NCBI RefSeq assembly: GCF_004343155.1
Contig: NZ_SMDC01000002.1
Location: 186,001 to 250,000, forward strand
Direction of reading: 5' to 3'
Length of the DNA: 64,000 bases
Source of the DNA: Marichromatium gracile
GTDB taxonomy: Bacteria; Pseudomonadota; Gammaproteobacteria; Chromatiales; Chromatiaceae
The position numbers and the translations under genes were made by a program. This document shows, one piece after another, positions 26,098 through 34,593 of the stretch (positions are counted from its first letter, which is position 1; each line of letters starts with the position of its first letter). The notes beneath the pieces are model-generated. The model made no database searches. It was not told where the DNA came from and saw nothing but the letters and a program-made list of their open reading frames with translations.

Positions 26098-26265
26098 CGC
26101 CCGGTCCTCGTTTCGTGGATGACTGCTGTAGCGAAATCTACCCCATTGTTCGCGTCGATAAAACCGTGTGCGCGGCATGAGGCGGCGCTGGCGGCGGGGC
26201 GCGGCACGGTTCTGGTCTATGCTCGAAGCCGGGCCGAGGTGACGCGATGAGCACGGAGACGAGCC

Positions 26266-27618
26266 ATGTGGATGGTGCGGACGATGGTCGGGGTGCTGTT
26301 GGTCGGGGCGCTGACCGGCGGCTGCGCCGGCAAGGCGCGCGAGTTGATGCCGACTCCGCTGCTCTATCAGTCGCCAGGGCAGTCGCCAGGGCAGCCGTCA
26401 ATGCAGCAGGTGCTGTTCACCCGCGCGCCGCGCGACCCCCATGATCTCGAGCTGCTCTATGTCACCGACCGTGCTGGCGGCGATACCGATGCTGCTGTGC
26501 CCTATGGCGAGGGACGGTTGCGCGGGCTGGTCTATGGCAGCGCGCGGGTGCGGATCGGCCCCGGACTCGACGGCGATGGGGTGTTGCGCCAGAGCCTGCT
26601 GGCGCGGCGCACCCGACCGGTGACCCTGGAGCTGGGGCGGGTCGAGGAGCTCGGGCGCTTTCCCGAGGAGCCCTATGCCATCGTCCGCGACGCCGCCGAT
26701 CGGGTCCGTCTCGATCCGGCCGGGCTGCGTCGCTTCGCCCGCGCCCGCGCCGATCTCCAGCAGCAGTTGCGGGTGCGTCTGGCCGCCACGCCGCGCAAGG
26801 AGCTGCTGCTCTATGTCCACGGCTTCAACGAGACCTTCGCCAGTGCCGCCTACACCGCCGCCGAGCTGTGTCACTTTCTCGGCCGCGAGCCGGTCTGCGC
26901 CATCTTCACCTGGCCGGCGGCGGCGAGCGGCAATCTGCTGACCTCCTACACCGCCACCACCGAGTCGGCCGAGTACGCCGTCGAGCACCTCAAGAAGACG
27001 CTGCGCATGCTCGCCGCCACCCCGGGGCTCGAGCGCATCCAGCTGCTCGCCCACAGTCGCGGCACCCTGGTGCTGGTCGATGCGTTGCGCGAGCTGGTCG
27101 TCGAGGCGCTGATCCAGGGGCAGGATCCGCGCGCACGCTATCGCATCGACAACCTGGTGCTGATGTCACCGGACATCGATATCGATCTGGCCGCGCAGAA
27201 GATCACCGGCTTCGTCTCCGATCCCGACCTGCTCGGCGCGCGTGCCGCCCGGCCGCTGCCCCGACTGCTCTCCGGGCGCTTGACCGTCTATGCCTCGCCG
27301 CGCGATCGCGCCCTGCTGATCTCGCGCATCCTGTTCCGCAGTCGCGACCGGGTGGGACAGATCGCCCTCGAGGACATCCGCCCGGGCGCGCAGCGTTATC
27401 TTGCGACCCTCGGTCGGATCGATCTGGTCAGTTACGAGGGGCGGCGCACCGACTTCTTCGGACACGGCTACTTCACCACCAATCCGCGGGTGAGCGCCGA
27501 TCTGGTCGCCCTGCTGCGCTATGGCCGGGGGCCGGACGACCCGTTGCGCGCGCTCGAACGTACCGGGCCGGCGACCTGGCGCTTTCCCGACGTCGAGGAC
27601 GGGGTCAGTCTCCGGTGA
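26266..27618 (+). CDS. DUF900 alpha/beta-hydrolase lipoprotein
   Basis: Encodes 450 residues with a lipoprotein signal (VLLVGALTGGC, Cys near 20). The alpha/beta-hydrolase core has ELLLYVHGFNETFASA near 185, IFTWPAAASG near 215 and the nucleophile elbow LLAHSRGT near 265; this is the DUF900 layout with an esterase-like Ser-Asp-His triad expected. It is divergent from the FHA-ABC gene across 168 bp, and its 3' end overlaps the convergent GH13 gene by 14 bp. Substrate unknown. Confidence 0.82.
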   Translation: MWMVRTMVGVLLVGALTGGCAGKARELMPTPLLYQSPGQSPGQPSMQQVLFTRAPRDPHDLELLYVTDRAGGDTDAAVPYGEGRLRGLVYGSARVRIGPGLDGDGVLRQSLLARRTRPVTLELGRVEELGRFPEEPYAIVRDAADRVRLDPAGLRRFARARADLQQQLRVRLAATPRKELLLYVHGFNETFASAAYTAAELCHFLGREPVCAIFTWPAAASGNLLTSYTATTESAEYAVEHLKKTLRMLAATPGLERIQLLAHSRGTLVLVDALRELVVEALIQGQDPRARYRIDNLVLMSPDIDIDLAAQKITGFVSDPDLLGARAARPLPRLLSGRLTVYASPRDRALLISRILFRSRDRVGQIALEDIRPGAQRYLATLGRIDLVSYEGRRTDFFGHGYFTTNPRVSADLVALLRYGRGPDDPLRALERTGPATWRFPDVEDGVSLR

Positions 27619-28873
27619 CCAGGACCCGCGCCATCCCCGGCCCCAGCTCGAAGTCGAAGGGTGTGGGCAGATAGTCCATCGCCCACTGGAAGGAGCAGTC
27701 GCGCAGCGGCGCCGGGCGTTCGAGGTGGCGGTAGAGGTCGTCGACGTGCAGCCACTGGCGTTGCTCGATGTCCTTGTTGAGTGCGATCAGCGCCTCGCCG
27801 GCGCCGTCCTCGGCGCGCTTGTGCAGCAACAGCACCGCCGGGTTGTCGAGCGGGATGATGCGCACCGGCCCCTCGCCCTGGAACACCGGGTGGGCGTCCT
27901 TGATCGCGTTGACGTGGCGGATGAAGTCACCGAGATCGAGGTTGGGCGTCTCCCAGTGCGTCGGCCGGGTGGCGACCACGTCGAGCCGTCGGGCGAAGCC
28001 GAACTCGTAGCCGATCGGCATCAGCACCCCGCCGGAGAACAGCGCGGCGAACAGATAGCGCTGTTCCAGGGCGTGAGGGTTGCCGCCGGACTCGGCATAG
28101 AGTCGCGCGGTGTCGTGGCTCTCGGGGAAGCCGATCGAGGGCACCAGGGCGCGGGTGGCGTCGTACTGCTCGAGCAGCCAGGGCGAGGCGAGGTCCCACC
28201 ACTTGCCGCTGTTGAAGATGGCGTCGAAGCCTGCGGCGGCGGTCTCGCGGGTCTGCTCGGGCGAGCAGCCGAGGGTCTCGGCGACGAACACCACCTCGGG
28301 GTGATCGCGCTGGACGTGCTCGATCAGTCGGTGCCAGACCGCCGCCGGGACCTGATAGGCGGCGTCGCAGCGGAAGCCGCGAAAGCCGAGCGCGATCAGG
28401 TGCTCGACCACCTCCAGACAGTAGCCGAACAGCCCCTCGCGATCGCTGGTGTTGTGCCAGTCGAACTGCGCCAGATCTTCCCACACCACCCGGGTGCCGT
28501 CGGCCTCGATGCAGGCGGCGTTGGCCACTCGCTGTCCCTCGCGCACGAACCACTCCGGGTGATTGCGCACCAGTCTGGAGTCGATCGCGCAGTGGTTGAT
28601 CACCAGATCGATCATCACCCGCATGCCGAGGTGCTCGGCCTCGCTGATCATGGCGCGGACCTGACGCTTGTGCGGGGTGCGCGAGCCGGGACGGAGGAAG
28701 TCGCGGCTGATGGCGAAGTAGTCGGTGATCGAGTAGAGACTGTCGGAGCGGCCGCGTTTCTGGATGGGGTTGACGAACACCCAGTCGAAGCCGAGGTCGG
28801 CGGCACGCTCGAGATGGGGCGTCCATTCATCGAGAGGGCCACAGAGCCGGGGGAAGAGGTTGTAGAGCTTCAT
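27605..28873 (-). CDS. GH13 alpha-amylase-family enzyme
   Basis: Encodes 422 residues in a TIM-barrel pattern: MIDLVINHCAIDS near 95, the nucleophile in GFRGFRCDAAYQVP near 170, the acid/base in VVFVAETLG near 205, and the third carboxylate in FPESHDTARLYAESGG near 255. Sequence around the nucleophile resembles the GH13_3 (GlgE-like) group, but the protein is far shorter than GlgE and lacks its N-terminal domains. It could trim or transfer maltosyl units from glycogen. It sits next to the glycogen synthase gene, in the same direction. Confidence 0.8.
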   Translation of the reverse strand: MKLYNLFPRLCGPLDEWTPHLERAADLGFDWVFVNPIQKRGRSDSLYSITDYFAISRDFLRPGSRTPHKRQVRAMISEAEHLGMRVMIDLVINHCAIDSRLVRNHPEWFVREGQRVANAACIEADGTRVVWEDLAQFDWHNTSDREGLFGYCLEVVEHLIALGFRGFRCDAAYQVPAAVWHRLIEHVQRDHPEVVFVAETLGCSPEQTRETAAAGFDAIFNSGKWWDLASPWLLEQYDATRALVPSIGFPESHDTARLYAESGGNPHALEQRYLFAALFSGGVLMPIGYEFGFARRLDVVATRPTHWETPNLDLGDFIRHVNAIKDAHPVFQGEGPVRIIPLDNPAVLLLHKRAEDGAGEALIALNKDIEQRQWLHVDDLYRHLERPAPLRDCSFQWAMDYLPTPFDFELGPGMARVLVTGD

Positions 28874-28916
28874 CGCATGATCCTTACTCGCCACAGGCTG
28901 CTGATGGCCGCCGACC

Positions 28917-30866
28917 TCAGCCGTTACGAATGTAGTCGTAGATGTTGAGATAGTCCTGACCGGGACGGTTCCAGGAATAGTCGGTACGCATCGCGTTGTG
29001 CATCAGCGCGCGGAAGTCACCGGGATAGTCGTGGTAACAGGCGATCGCCCGGCCCAGGGCCGATTCCAGCCCGGCGTGGTCGTAGTCGTTGAACACATAG
29101 CCGTTGCGCTCGTGCAGCGGGCGGGCGGCGTGATCCTTGTCGAACACGGTATCGGCCAGTCCGCCGACGGCGCGCACCACCGGGATGGTGCCGTAGCGCA
29201 GCGCGATCATCTGGGTCAGCCCGCAGGGCTCGAAACGGCTGGGCACCAGCATCATGTCGGCGCCGGCATAGATCAGGTGCGCCAACTCCTCGTCGAAGCC
29301 GATCTCGAGATGACAGTCGGGGCTGTCGTTGAGCATCCGCTTGAGCCCCCAGAAGTCGGCATTGATCGCCGGGTCCGGACTGGAGCCGAGGAGCACGAAC
29401 TGGGCACCGCGCTCGAGGGTGTAGAAGATCGCGTGACGCACCAGCTCGAGCCCCTTCTGCGGGTCGAGCCGGCCGATGAAGGCGACGATCGCCTTCTCGT
29501 TGTCGGCGAGCATCAGCCGTTGGCGCAGCGCGCGCTTGTCGTCGTACTTGGTCTCGATGGTCTCGATGCCGTAGCGCGCCGGGATGTGGCGGTCGATCTC
29601 GGGGTTCCAGAGGTCGTAGTCGATGCCGTTGACCACCCCGCCGTACTTGATCTGGTGGGCGTGGAGCACGCCTTCGAGACCGAAGCCCTGTCCCTGGTCC
29701 TTGGTCTCGAAGGCATAGCGCGGCGAGACCGTGGTGACGAAGTTGGAATAGACGATGCCGCCCTTGAGCAGGTTGAGCATGCCCGGGTAGCGCGGGTCGC
29801 CGAGACGGTCGTGGTGATGAAAACGCGCGGGGTGCTGCAGCCCGGTGGCGTGCAGCAACTCGCCGTCGACCACGCCCTGATGGGCGAAGTTGTGGATGGT
29901 CAGACAGACCCGGGGGTGAGTCATCCCCAGACGCTGATAGAACTCGTAGAGATAGACCGGCAACAGCGCGGTTTGCCAGTCGTGGCAGTGGATCACGTCG
30001 GGGTGCTTGCCGCTCTGCCAGAGGAACTCGATGGCCGCGCGCGAGAAGAAGGCATAGCGCAGCACGTCGTCGGGATAGCCGTAGATCGCCGGACGATCGA
30101 AGAAGTCGTCGCCCGAGTGCGGCTCGATGAAGAAGCACTTGCGGTCGTGGACGAAGCCGAAATAGACGCTGCAATGGATCGCCCCGTCGTACCAGGGCAC
30201 CCACAGGTCGCGGTGGACCTCGTGCAGGTCGTAGATCTGGTCGTAGCGCATCGAGGCGTACTTCGGCAGCACGATCTCGACATGGTTGCCGCGGATCGCC
30301 AACTCGCGGCTGAGTCCGAAGACCACGTCGGCCAGCCCGCCGACCTTGGCCACGGTGGCCAGCTCCGGGGTGACATGGACCACGAACAGCCCGGGGCGCG
30401 CCGGCGCGGCCGGGGGAGGGGGCTCGGACTCGGGATACGGCGCGGGAGCCTCACGGGCTGGCGGCTGCGCCACCACCGGGCTAGCCTCCGGCTGCTCCGG
30501 CTGCTCCGGCTGCTCCGGCTGCTCCGGCTGCTCCGGCTGCTCCGGCTGCTCCGGCTGCTCCGGCTGCTCCGGCTGCTCCGGCTGCTCCGGCTGCTCCGGC
30601 TGCTCCGGCTGCTCCGGCTGCTCCGGCTGCTCCGGCTGCTCCGGCTGCTCCGGCTGCTCCGGCTGCTCCGGCTGCTCCGGCTCGAGTCTTGATTGCGTGG
30701 TGGGACGCTCCTGGGGGACAGGCGCAGCGCTGGCCGTCTCCGACGAGATCGGTGACTCGGTGGTCTGCGGCGTCGGCGGCGGGTTGGTCCCGACCGTGTC
30801 CTTGGCCGCGCTGCGGCGCCGCCGGGTGCTGGGCTTGGTTTTCGATCCCGTGGGCTGTTTCGCCAT
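28917..30866 (-). CDS. glgA: Glycogen synthase with an N-terminal Pro-Glu-Gln repeat
   Basis: Encodes 649 residues. The catalytic GT5 part begins near residue 160 (LFVVHVTPELATVAKVGGLA) and contains the ADP-glucose-binding KVGGL, NFAHQG near 330, IGRLDPQKGLEL near 470, and SRFEPCGLTQMIALRYG near 555, so the enzyme looks complete. It elongates glycogen from ADP-glucose. In front of it lie a basic Lys/Arg/Thr N-terminus (1-25), an acidic linker and ~64 residues of (Glu-Gln-Pro)n (encoded by 30490-30678). The C-terminal end is YDYIRNG. The repeat is an unusual addition to a normally compact enzyme. Confidence 0.92.
   Translation of the reverse strand: MAKQPTGSKTKPSTRRRRSAAKDTVGTNPPPTPQTTESPISSETASAAPVPQERPTTQSRLEPEQPEQPEQPEQPEQPEQPEQPEQPEQPEQPEQPEQPEQPEQPEQPEQPEQPEQPEQPEQPEQPEASPVVAQPPAREAPAPYPESEPPPPAAPARPGLFVVHVTPELATVAKVGGLADVVFGLSRELAIRGNHVEIVLPKYASMRYDQIYDLHEVHRDLWVPWYDGAIHCSVYFGFVHDRKCFFIEPHSGDDFFDRPAIYGYPDDVLRYAFFSRAAIEFLWQSGKHPDVIHCHDWQTALLPVYLYEFYQRLGMTHPRVCLTIHNFAHQGVVDGELLHATGLQHPARFHHHDRLGDPRYPGMLNLLKGGIVYSNFVTTVSPRYAFETKDQGQGFGLEGVLHAHQIKYGGVVNGIDYDLWNPEIDRHIPARYGIETIETKYDDKRALRQRLMLADNEKAIVAFIGRLDPQKGLELVRHAIFYTLERGAQFVLLGSSPDPAINADFWGLKRMLNDSPDCHLEIGFDEELAHLIYAGADMMLVPSRFEPCGLTQMIALRYGTIPVVRAVGGLADTVFDKDHAARPLHERNGYVFNDYDHAGLESALGRAIACYHDYPGDFRALMHNAMRTDYSWNRPGQDYLNIYDYIRNG
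30490..30678 (-). repeat. 21-copy 9-bp in-frame tandem repeat in glgA
   Basis: GGCTGCTCC on the plus strand is repeated 21 times without a mismatch (189 bp). Read on the minus strand it encodes Pro-Glu-Gln units. The unit length of nine bases keeps the reading frame when copies are gained or lost, so repeat number can vary without breaking the gene. Perfect copies suggest recent expansion or slippage. Confidence 0.95.
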
Positions 30867-30961
30867 CGACTCGGTTCCTGCTGCTGTCGTTGCGCGCGGT
30901 TCGCGACCCTGGGGCGCGACGCATCCAGTGTACCCCTTATCGTCTCGGCTGCGGGTGGCGC

Positions 30962-32785
30962 CTAACGCCGGGTGTGGCGACCGCGGGTATCGAAGGCCAC
31001 CGCCCAGCGCTCATCGCCACCGTCGCTCGGCAGTGCGGTCAGCTCCAGGGTGCCGGTCTCGGTCACTGCCGCCTGCAGTCGCACCGCGACCACCTCGCCG
31101 GGGCGGTGGCGGTGCGCAGTGAGGGTGACCTGGACCTCCTCGAGTTCGCTCAACTCATCCGGCGACCATTCCTCGAGCAGGTCGCCGACGCGGTCATCGC
31201 CTCTGAGGTCGGCGCCGAAGAAGCGAAAGCGCACCGGCTCGCCGACCACCAGGCCGAACTCCTGATCTGGCGCCGCTGCGGGCGAGCCCTCCTCCAGCCC
31301 GAGCGGGACCAGACAGAGCGCGGCAAGCTCCGGCTCGATCCCGGGTACCGCCGGGGCCGCGCCCTCGACACCGACATAGTAGGCATGTGAGGTCCCGCCG
31401 CGGATCCGCACCCCGCCGTGGCGGCGGGCATGGGCGTGGAAGGCGGCGCCACGGGCGACGGCGAGATCGAGATCGGTGGCGGTGAGCTGGCGCGGCGGCG
31501 GCGCGCCGGTCGGCGCCAACCAGGCGGCAAGCACGGCCATCACCCGCTCGCGCAACGCCTCGGCCTTGAACACCCCGCCGTTGAACAGCACCGCCGTCGG
31601 TCGTGCGAGCGTCGCGGCGGGCGCTGCAGCCTCGCGGTGACGGGTGAGGAAGGCGGCCAGGTGACGGATGATCGCCGGGTCCTGCGCATAGGGCAGCCCG
31701 ACCCGGGTGAGCGCGGCGCGGGCGCGACCCTGGGGGTGGCTGTCGGCCGCGACCTCGGGGAAGAAGCCCTCGACCAGGGTCTCCTCGAGCTCTGCGCGGG
31801 TCAGCTCGGTGCGGATGCTGGCGCCGACCAGGCGCGCGCCGCGGCTGGCCAGGACTACCGGCAGGCGCTCCAGCGCGGGGTCGGCGAACAGTGCCTCCTT
31901 GGCGTCGCGACAGCCGTGGGTGAGCTGCTGGAGCTGCCAGCGGTCGAGTTCGACCCCGGCGGCGGCGAGCTTGGCGCGCAGCCGGTGGGCGAGCGCGAGG
32001 TCCATGTTGTCGCCGCCGAGCAGGATGTGCTCGCCGACCGCGACCCGGGTCAGTTCGAGCGCGCCCTCGCGCGCGTCGACGGCGATCAGCGAGAGATCGG
32101 TGGTGCCGCCGCCGACGTCGATCACCAGGATCAGGTCGCCGACCGCGACCTGCTCGCGCCAGCCGCCGGCGCTTGCCGCGATCCAGCTGTAGAGTGCCGC
32201 CTGCGGCTCCTCGAGCAGGGTGAAGTCGTCGAGTCCGACGGCGCGCGCCGCCGTGGCGGTGAGCTCGCGCGCGGCCGGATCGAAGGAGGCGGGGACGGTG
32301 ATGGTCAGCGCCTGGGCGGCGAGCGGGTCCCTGGGGTGGGCGCTGTCCCAGGCCGCCTGCAGATGGGCGAGATACTGCATGGTCGCGGCCAGCGGCGAGA
32401 TCCGCTCGACCTCGTCCGGGGCCTCGAGCGGCAGGATCGGCGCCTCGCGATCGACCTCGGGGTGACACAACCAGCTCTTCGCGCTCGCCACCAGCCGGAT
32501 CGGGGTGGCGAGGCCGAGCGCACGGGCCAGCGCGCCGGCGATCGGGCTCGGCGCGGCCGGCCAGGGCAGGGTGAGCGCGCCGGGGGCGAGCTCGTCGCGG
32601 TGCGGCAGATAGAGGAAGGCGGGCAGCAGCGCGCCTGCCTCCAGGGTGCCGGGGGCGGTCAGTTGCGGGATCGTCAGCTGGTGCTGCGCGATCCGCTCGC
32701 CCTCGCTGTTGGCGGCGTCGATCCAGGAGAGGGCGCAATGGGTGGTGCCGAGATCGATGCCGACGGCATGGCGCGGGGTGCTCAC
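30962..32785 (-). CDS. Hsp70-family protein (DnaK-like ATPase)
   Basis: Encodes 607 residues. The actin-like ATPase core is clear: VGIDLGTTHCALSWID at 9-24, DVGGGTTDLSLIAVD near 210-224, GGDNMDLALAHRL near 245, and RPTAVLFNGGVFKAEALRERV near 395. The C-terminal third (from ~470) diverges from DnaK and carries a modified substrate-binding region. The start is GTG at 32785, overlapping the upstream DUF2760 stop in GTGA. Such Hsp70s travel with DUF2760 proteins in gammaproteobacteria and act in a system whose client is unknown. No J-protein or nucleotide-exchange factor is nearby. Confidence 0.85.
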   Translation of the reverse strand: MSTPRHAVGIDLGTTHCALSWIDAANSEGERIAQHQLTIPQLTAPGTLEAGALLPAFLYLPHRDELAPGALTLPWPAAPSPIAGALARALGLATPIRLVASAKSWLCHPEVDREAPILPLEAPDEVERISPLAATMQYLAHLQAAWDSAHPRDPLAAQALTITVPASFDPAARELTATAARAVGLDDFTLLEEPQAALYSWIAASAGGWREQVAVGDLILVIDVGGGTTDLSLIAVDAREGALELTRVAVGEHILLGGDNMDLALAHRLRAKLAAAGVELDRWQLQQLTHGCRDAKEALFADPALERLPVVLASRGARLVGASIRTELTRAELEETLVEGFFPEVAADSHPQGRARAALTRVGLPYAQDPAIIRHLAAFLTRHREAAAPAATLARPTAVLFNGGVFKAEALRERVMAVLAAWLAPTGAPPPRQLTATDLDLAVARGAAFHAHARRHGGVRIRGGTSHAYYVGVEGAAPAVPGIEPELAALCLVPLGLEEGSPAAAPDQEFGLVVGEPVRFRFFGADLRGDDRVGDLLEEWSPDELSELEEVQVTLTAHRHRPGEVVAVRLQAAVTETGTLELTALPSDGGDERWAVAFDTRGRHTRR

Positions 32786-33294
32786 AGCTCCACCTCCGCC
32801 GCGGCGATGATGCGTGGGTCGTGACCCGCGACGGGCTCGGGCAGGCGGACCGCGCGCACCTCCCAGCCGGGGTGTATCAGGGTGCCGGTGAAGGGTGGGC
32901 TGCCGAGCAGTGCGCCGCTCGGGTGCAGCCGGTTGGCGTCGAAGCCGGGCTCGAGGGTGATGCGGGCGCCCTCGGGCGCTTGGCAGATCGGGGCGAGCGG
33001 CAGGTGCTCGTCGAGCACTCGGCGACACCCTGTGTGCACGATTCGCGCTGCGGCGCCAAGCGTCGCGTCGTCGCTGGCGGTGATGTCCTGCTGCAGGAAA
33101 TCGACCAGACGACCCTCGCGCTGGAACAGTGCGAGCAGCTGTAGCGCGGCCTCTTGCGCATCTCGCCGATCGCCTTCATCGTGCTTGCGCTGTGCGTCTG
33201 GTTCGGCGACGGGTCGCGAGTCGCCGAGGGTGCGCCAGGCCTGCTTCAGGGCGAGTCGGATGCGACGTGACAGGGAGAGCTTGGGGGCGGCCAT
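32782..33294 (-). CDS. DUF2760-domain protein
   Basis: Encodes 170 residues: a basic N-terminal helix (KLSLSRRIRLALKQAWRTLG), a charged segment, then the DUF2760 core with ALQLLALFQREGRLVDFLQQ near 49-68 and LEPGFDANRLHPSGALLGSP near 115. Family members are linked genetically to a neighbouring Hsp70, as here, with overlapping stop and start codons. Function unknown; a dedicated co-factor of the Hsp70 is an inference. The ATG at 33294 gives the usual length. Confidence 0.83.
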   Translation of the reverse strand: MAAPKLSLSRRIRLALKQAWRTLGDSRPVAEPDAQRKHDEGDRRDAQEAALQLLALFQREGRLVDFLQQDITASDDATLGAAARIVHTGCRRVLDEHLPLAPICQAPEGARITLEPGFDANRLHPSGALLGSPPFTGTLIHPGWEVRAVRLPEPVAGHDPRIIAAAEVEL

Positions 33295-33470
33295 GTCGGT
33301 CCTCTGCAAGAGTGTGGATGGCGTTTTTTGCTTCGTTTCGTGTATGAAGCATCGCGCCGTCACGACGGCGCTGCAAGCGGCTTGGCCCGCCGGTCGTCAT
33401 CCCGTCGAGACGGTGTCGAGGCAGGATTGTGCCGTGCAGGTGTTACCGAACCGATGCGAGGAGGCATGCG

Positions 33471-33686
33471 ATGCAAGAGGTTGCAGGGGAGGGTGCGGCG
33501 CGGAGACGGCGGATGATCGCCGAGGCGGCCTACTATCTGGCCGAGCGGCGCGGGTTCGCGCCGGGTGGTGCCGAGCGCGACTGGCTCGCCGCCGAACGCA
33601 CGATCGATGCGCTGCTGGTCGGTGCCCGGGTCGATCCCGGCGAGTTGCCGCATGGGCTGCGGTTGCTGGCCGGGCGCGAGACATAA
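33471..33686 (+). CDS. DUF2934-domain small protein
   Basis: Encodes 71 residues with the DUF2934 signature in RMIAEAAYYLAERRGFAPGG followed by AERDWLAAERTID (residues 14-46). The family is small, cytoplasmic and common in proteobacteria; its role is unknown. A GAGGAGGC ribosome-binding site precedes the ATG at 33471. It is divergent from DUF2760 across 176 bp. Its stop is immediately followed by a hairpin whose U-run faces the other strand. Confidence 0.8.
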   Translation: MQEVAGEGAARRRRMIAEAAYYLAERRGFAPGGAERDWLAAERTIDALLVGARVDPGELPHGLRLLAGRET

Positions 33687-33712
33687 AAAAAGCGCGGCGG
33701 TGAGCCGCGCTT
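33685..33712 (-). terminator. Rho-independent terminator on the minus strand
   Basis: Read on the minus strand, a 9-bp perfect stem (AAGCGCGGC) with a 5-base loop is followed by seven T residues (33691 down to 33685). This is the most classical intrinsic terminator in the window. No known minus-strand gene ends just upstream of it, so it must end an unannotated transcript from the 33.71-34.0 kb region. Confidence 0.75.
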
Positions 33713-33775
33713 CAAATCATTACCACCAAAGGAGGTTGAAGGATGCACCAAAGCCCCAGCTTTAGTACATCATAA
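33685..33775 (-). ncRNA. Candidate small RNA with anti-Shine-Dalgarno-like motif
   Basis: Upstream of the minus-strand terminator lie, in order on the minus strand, a small hairpin (AAAGC-TGGG-GCTTT, 33750-33763), a C/U-rich CCTTCAACCTCCTTT segment that could pair with ribosome-binding sites, and the terminator. The DNA here is much more AT-rich than its surroundings. A TATGAT hexamer lies at 33769-33774 and TTGACA at 33798-33803, but 23 bases apart, so no canonical promoter is proven. A 37-codon minus-strand frame ending at 33762 is an alternative. The stretch to 34059 holds no other supported gene. Confidence 0.4.
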
Positions 33776-34059
33776 GTTTCTTAATTAATGTTTTTCTTGT
33801 CAAGGCCGCTCTGGGGCCTAATCTGGCGCCAGCCACGTCTTTTTTGACCGATAGCGAGATGTCGAGGTCAAGCATGCGGTCATGAGGTAGTGGCGGCGCA
33901 TTGATATCCATCAGTCGGCAACCGACCGGCGGGCAGGGGGCGGTCGCGTTCGGGGTGGCGCCGGCCTTGTCCATCCACCCGGGCGTCGCAATCTCTGGGC
34001 CGAGAGCCCGGTCCCTGCCGGGAAGGCTCAACGACATGGCGATCGCCGGAGGAGACAGC

Positions 34060-34593
34060 ATGCAGCACGAGACGGCGACACTGGGAGGCGGTTGCTTCTG
34101 GTGTCTGGAGGCGGGATTCGAGCGGCTGCGTGGCGTGGAGACGGTGGTCTCCGGCTATGCCGGCGGTGCGCTGGAGCAACCGAGTTACCGCGATGTCTGT
34201 CGTGGCGATACCGGTCATGCGGAGGTGGTGCAGGTGCGATTCGATCCAACGGTGATCGGCTACGAGACCCTGCTCGAGGTGTTCTTCACCCTCCATGACC
34301 CGACCACGCGCAACCGTCAGGGCGCCGATGTCGGCACCCAGTACCGCTCGGTGATCTTCCATCACGGCGAGGCGCAGCGCGAGCAGGCCGCGGCGATGAT
34401 CGCCCGGCTCGATGCCGCCGGACTCTGGCCCAATCCCATCGTCACCGAACTCACCCCGGCGCCGACCTTCCACCCGGCCGAACCCGAGCACCAGGGCTAC
34501 TTCCGCCGCCACCCCCGGCAGCCCTACTGCCAGGCGGTGATCGACCCCAAGCTCGCCAAGCTGCGTCAACGCCATCGCGCGCTGCTCGCGTAG
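34060..34593 (+). CDS. msrA: Peptide methionine-S-sulfoxide reductase A
   Basis: Encodes 177 residues with the catalytic GGGCFWCLEAGFERL (9-23), where the first cysteine attacks the sulfoxide, then SGYAGGALEQPSYRDVCRGDTGHAEVVQV and a distal TFHPAEPEHQGYF. It reduces methionine-S-sulfoxide in proteins, using thioredoxin. A GGAGGAGA ribosome-binding site precedes the ATG at 34060. The gene stands alone between the small-RNA candidate and a long repeat region. Confidence 0.95.
   Translation: MQHETATLGGGCFWCLEAGFERLRGVETVVSGYAGGALEQPSYRDVCRGDTGHAEVVQVRFDPTVIGYETLLEVFFTLHDPTTRNRQGADVGTQYRSVIFHHGEAQREQAAAMIARLDAAGLWPNPIVTELTPAPTFHPAEPEHQGYFRRHPRQPYCQAVIDPKLAKLRQRHRALLA

Noticed and set aside
30490-30678. 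Repeat taken for a CRISPR array
   Set aside because: Copies are contiguous 9-mers with no spacers, and they encode part of GlgA in frame.
33743-33775. 10-residue plus-strand frame (MHQSPSFSTS) behind an AAAGGAGG site
   Set aside because: The GGAGG fits a ribosome-binding site, but the orientation of the nearby U-run terminator favours a minus-strand transcript, and nothing else supports a peptide.
33769-33803. TTGACA and TATGAT as a minus-strand promoter
   Set aside because: The spacing is 23 bases, far from 17, so it is not called as a promoter.
33762-33875. 37-codon minus-strand frame as a protein gene
   Set aside because: No ribosome-binding site or recognised family; kept only as an alternative to the small-RNA reading.
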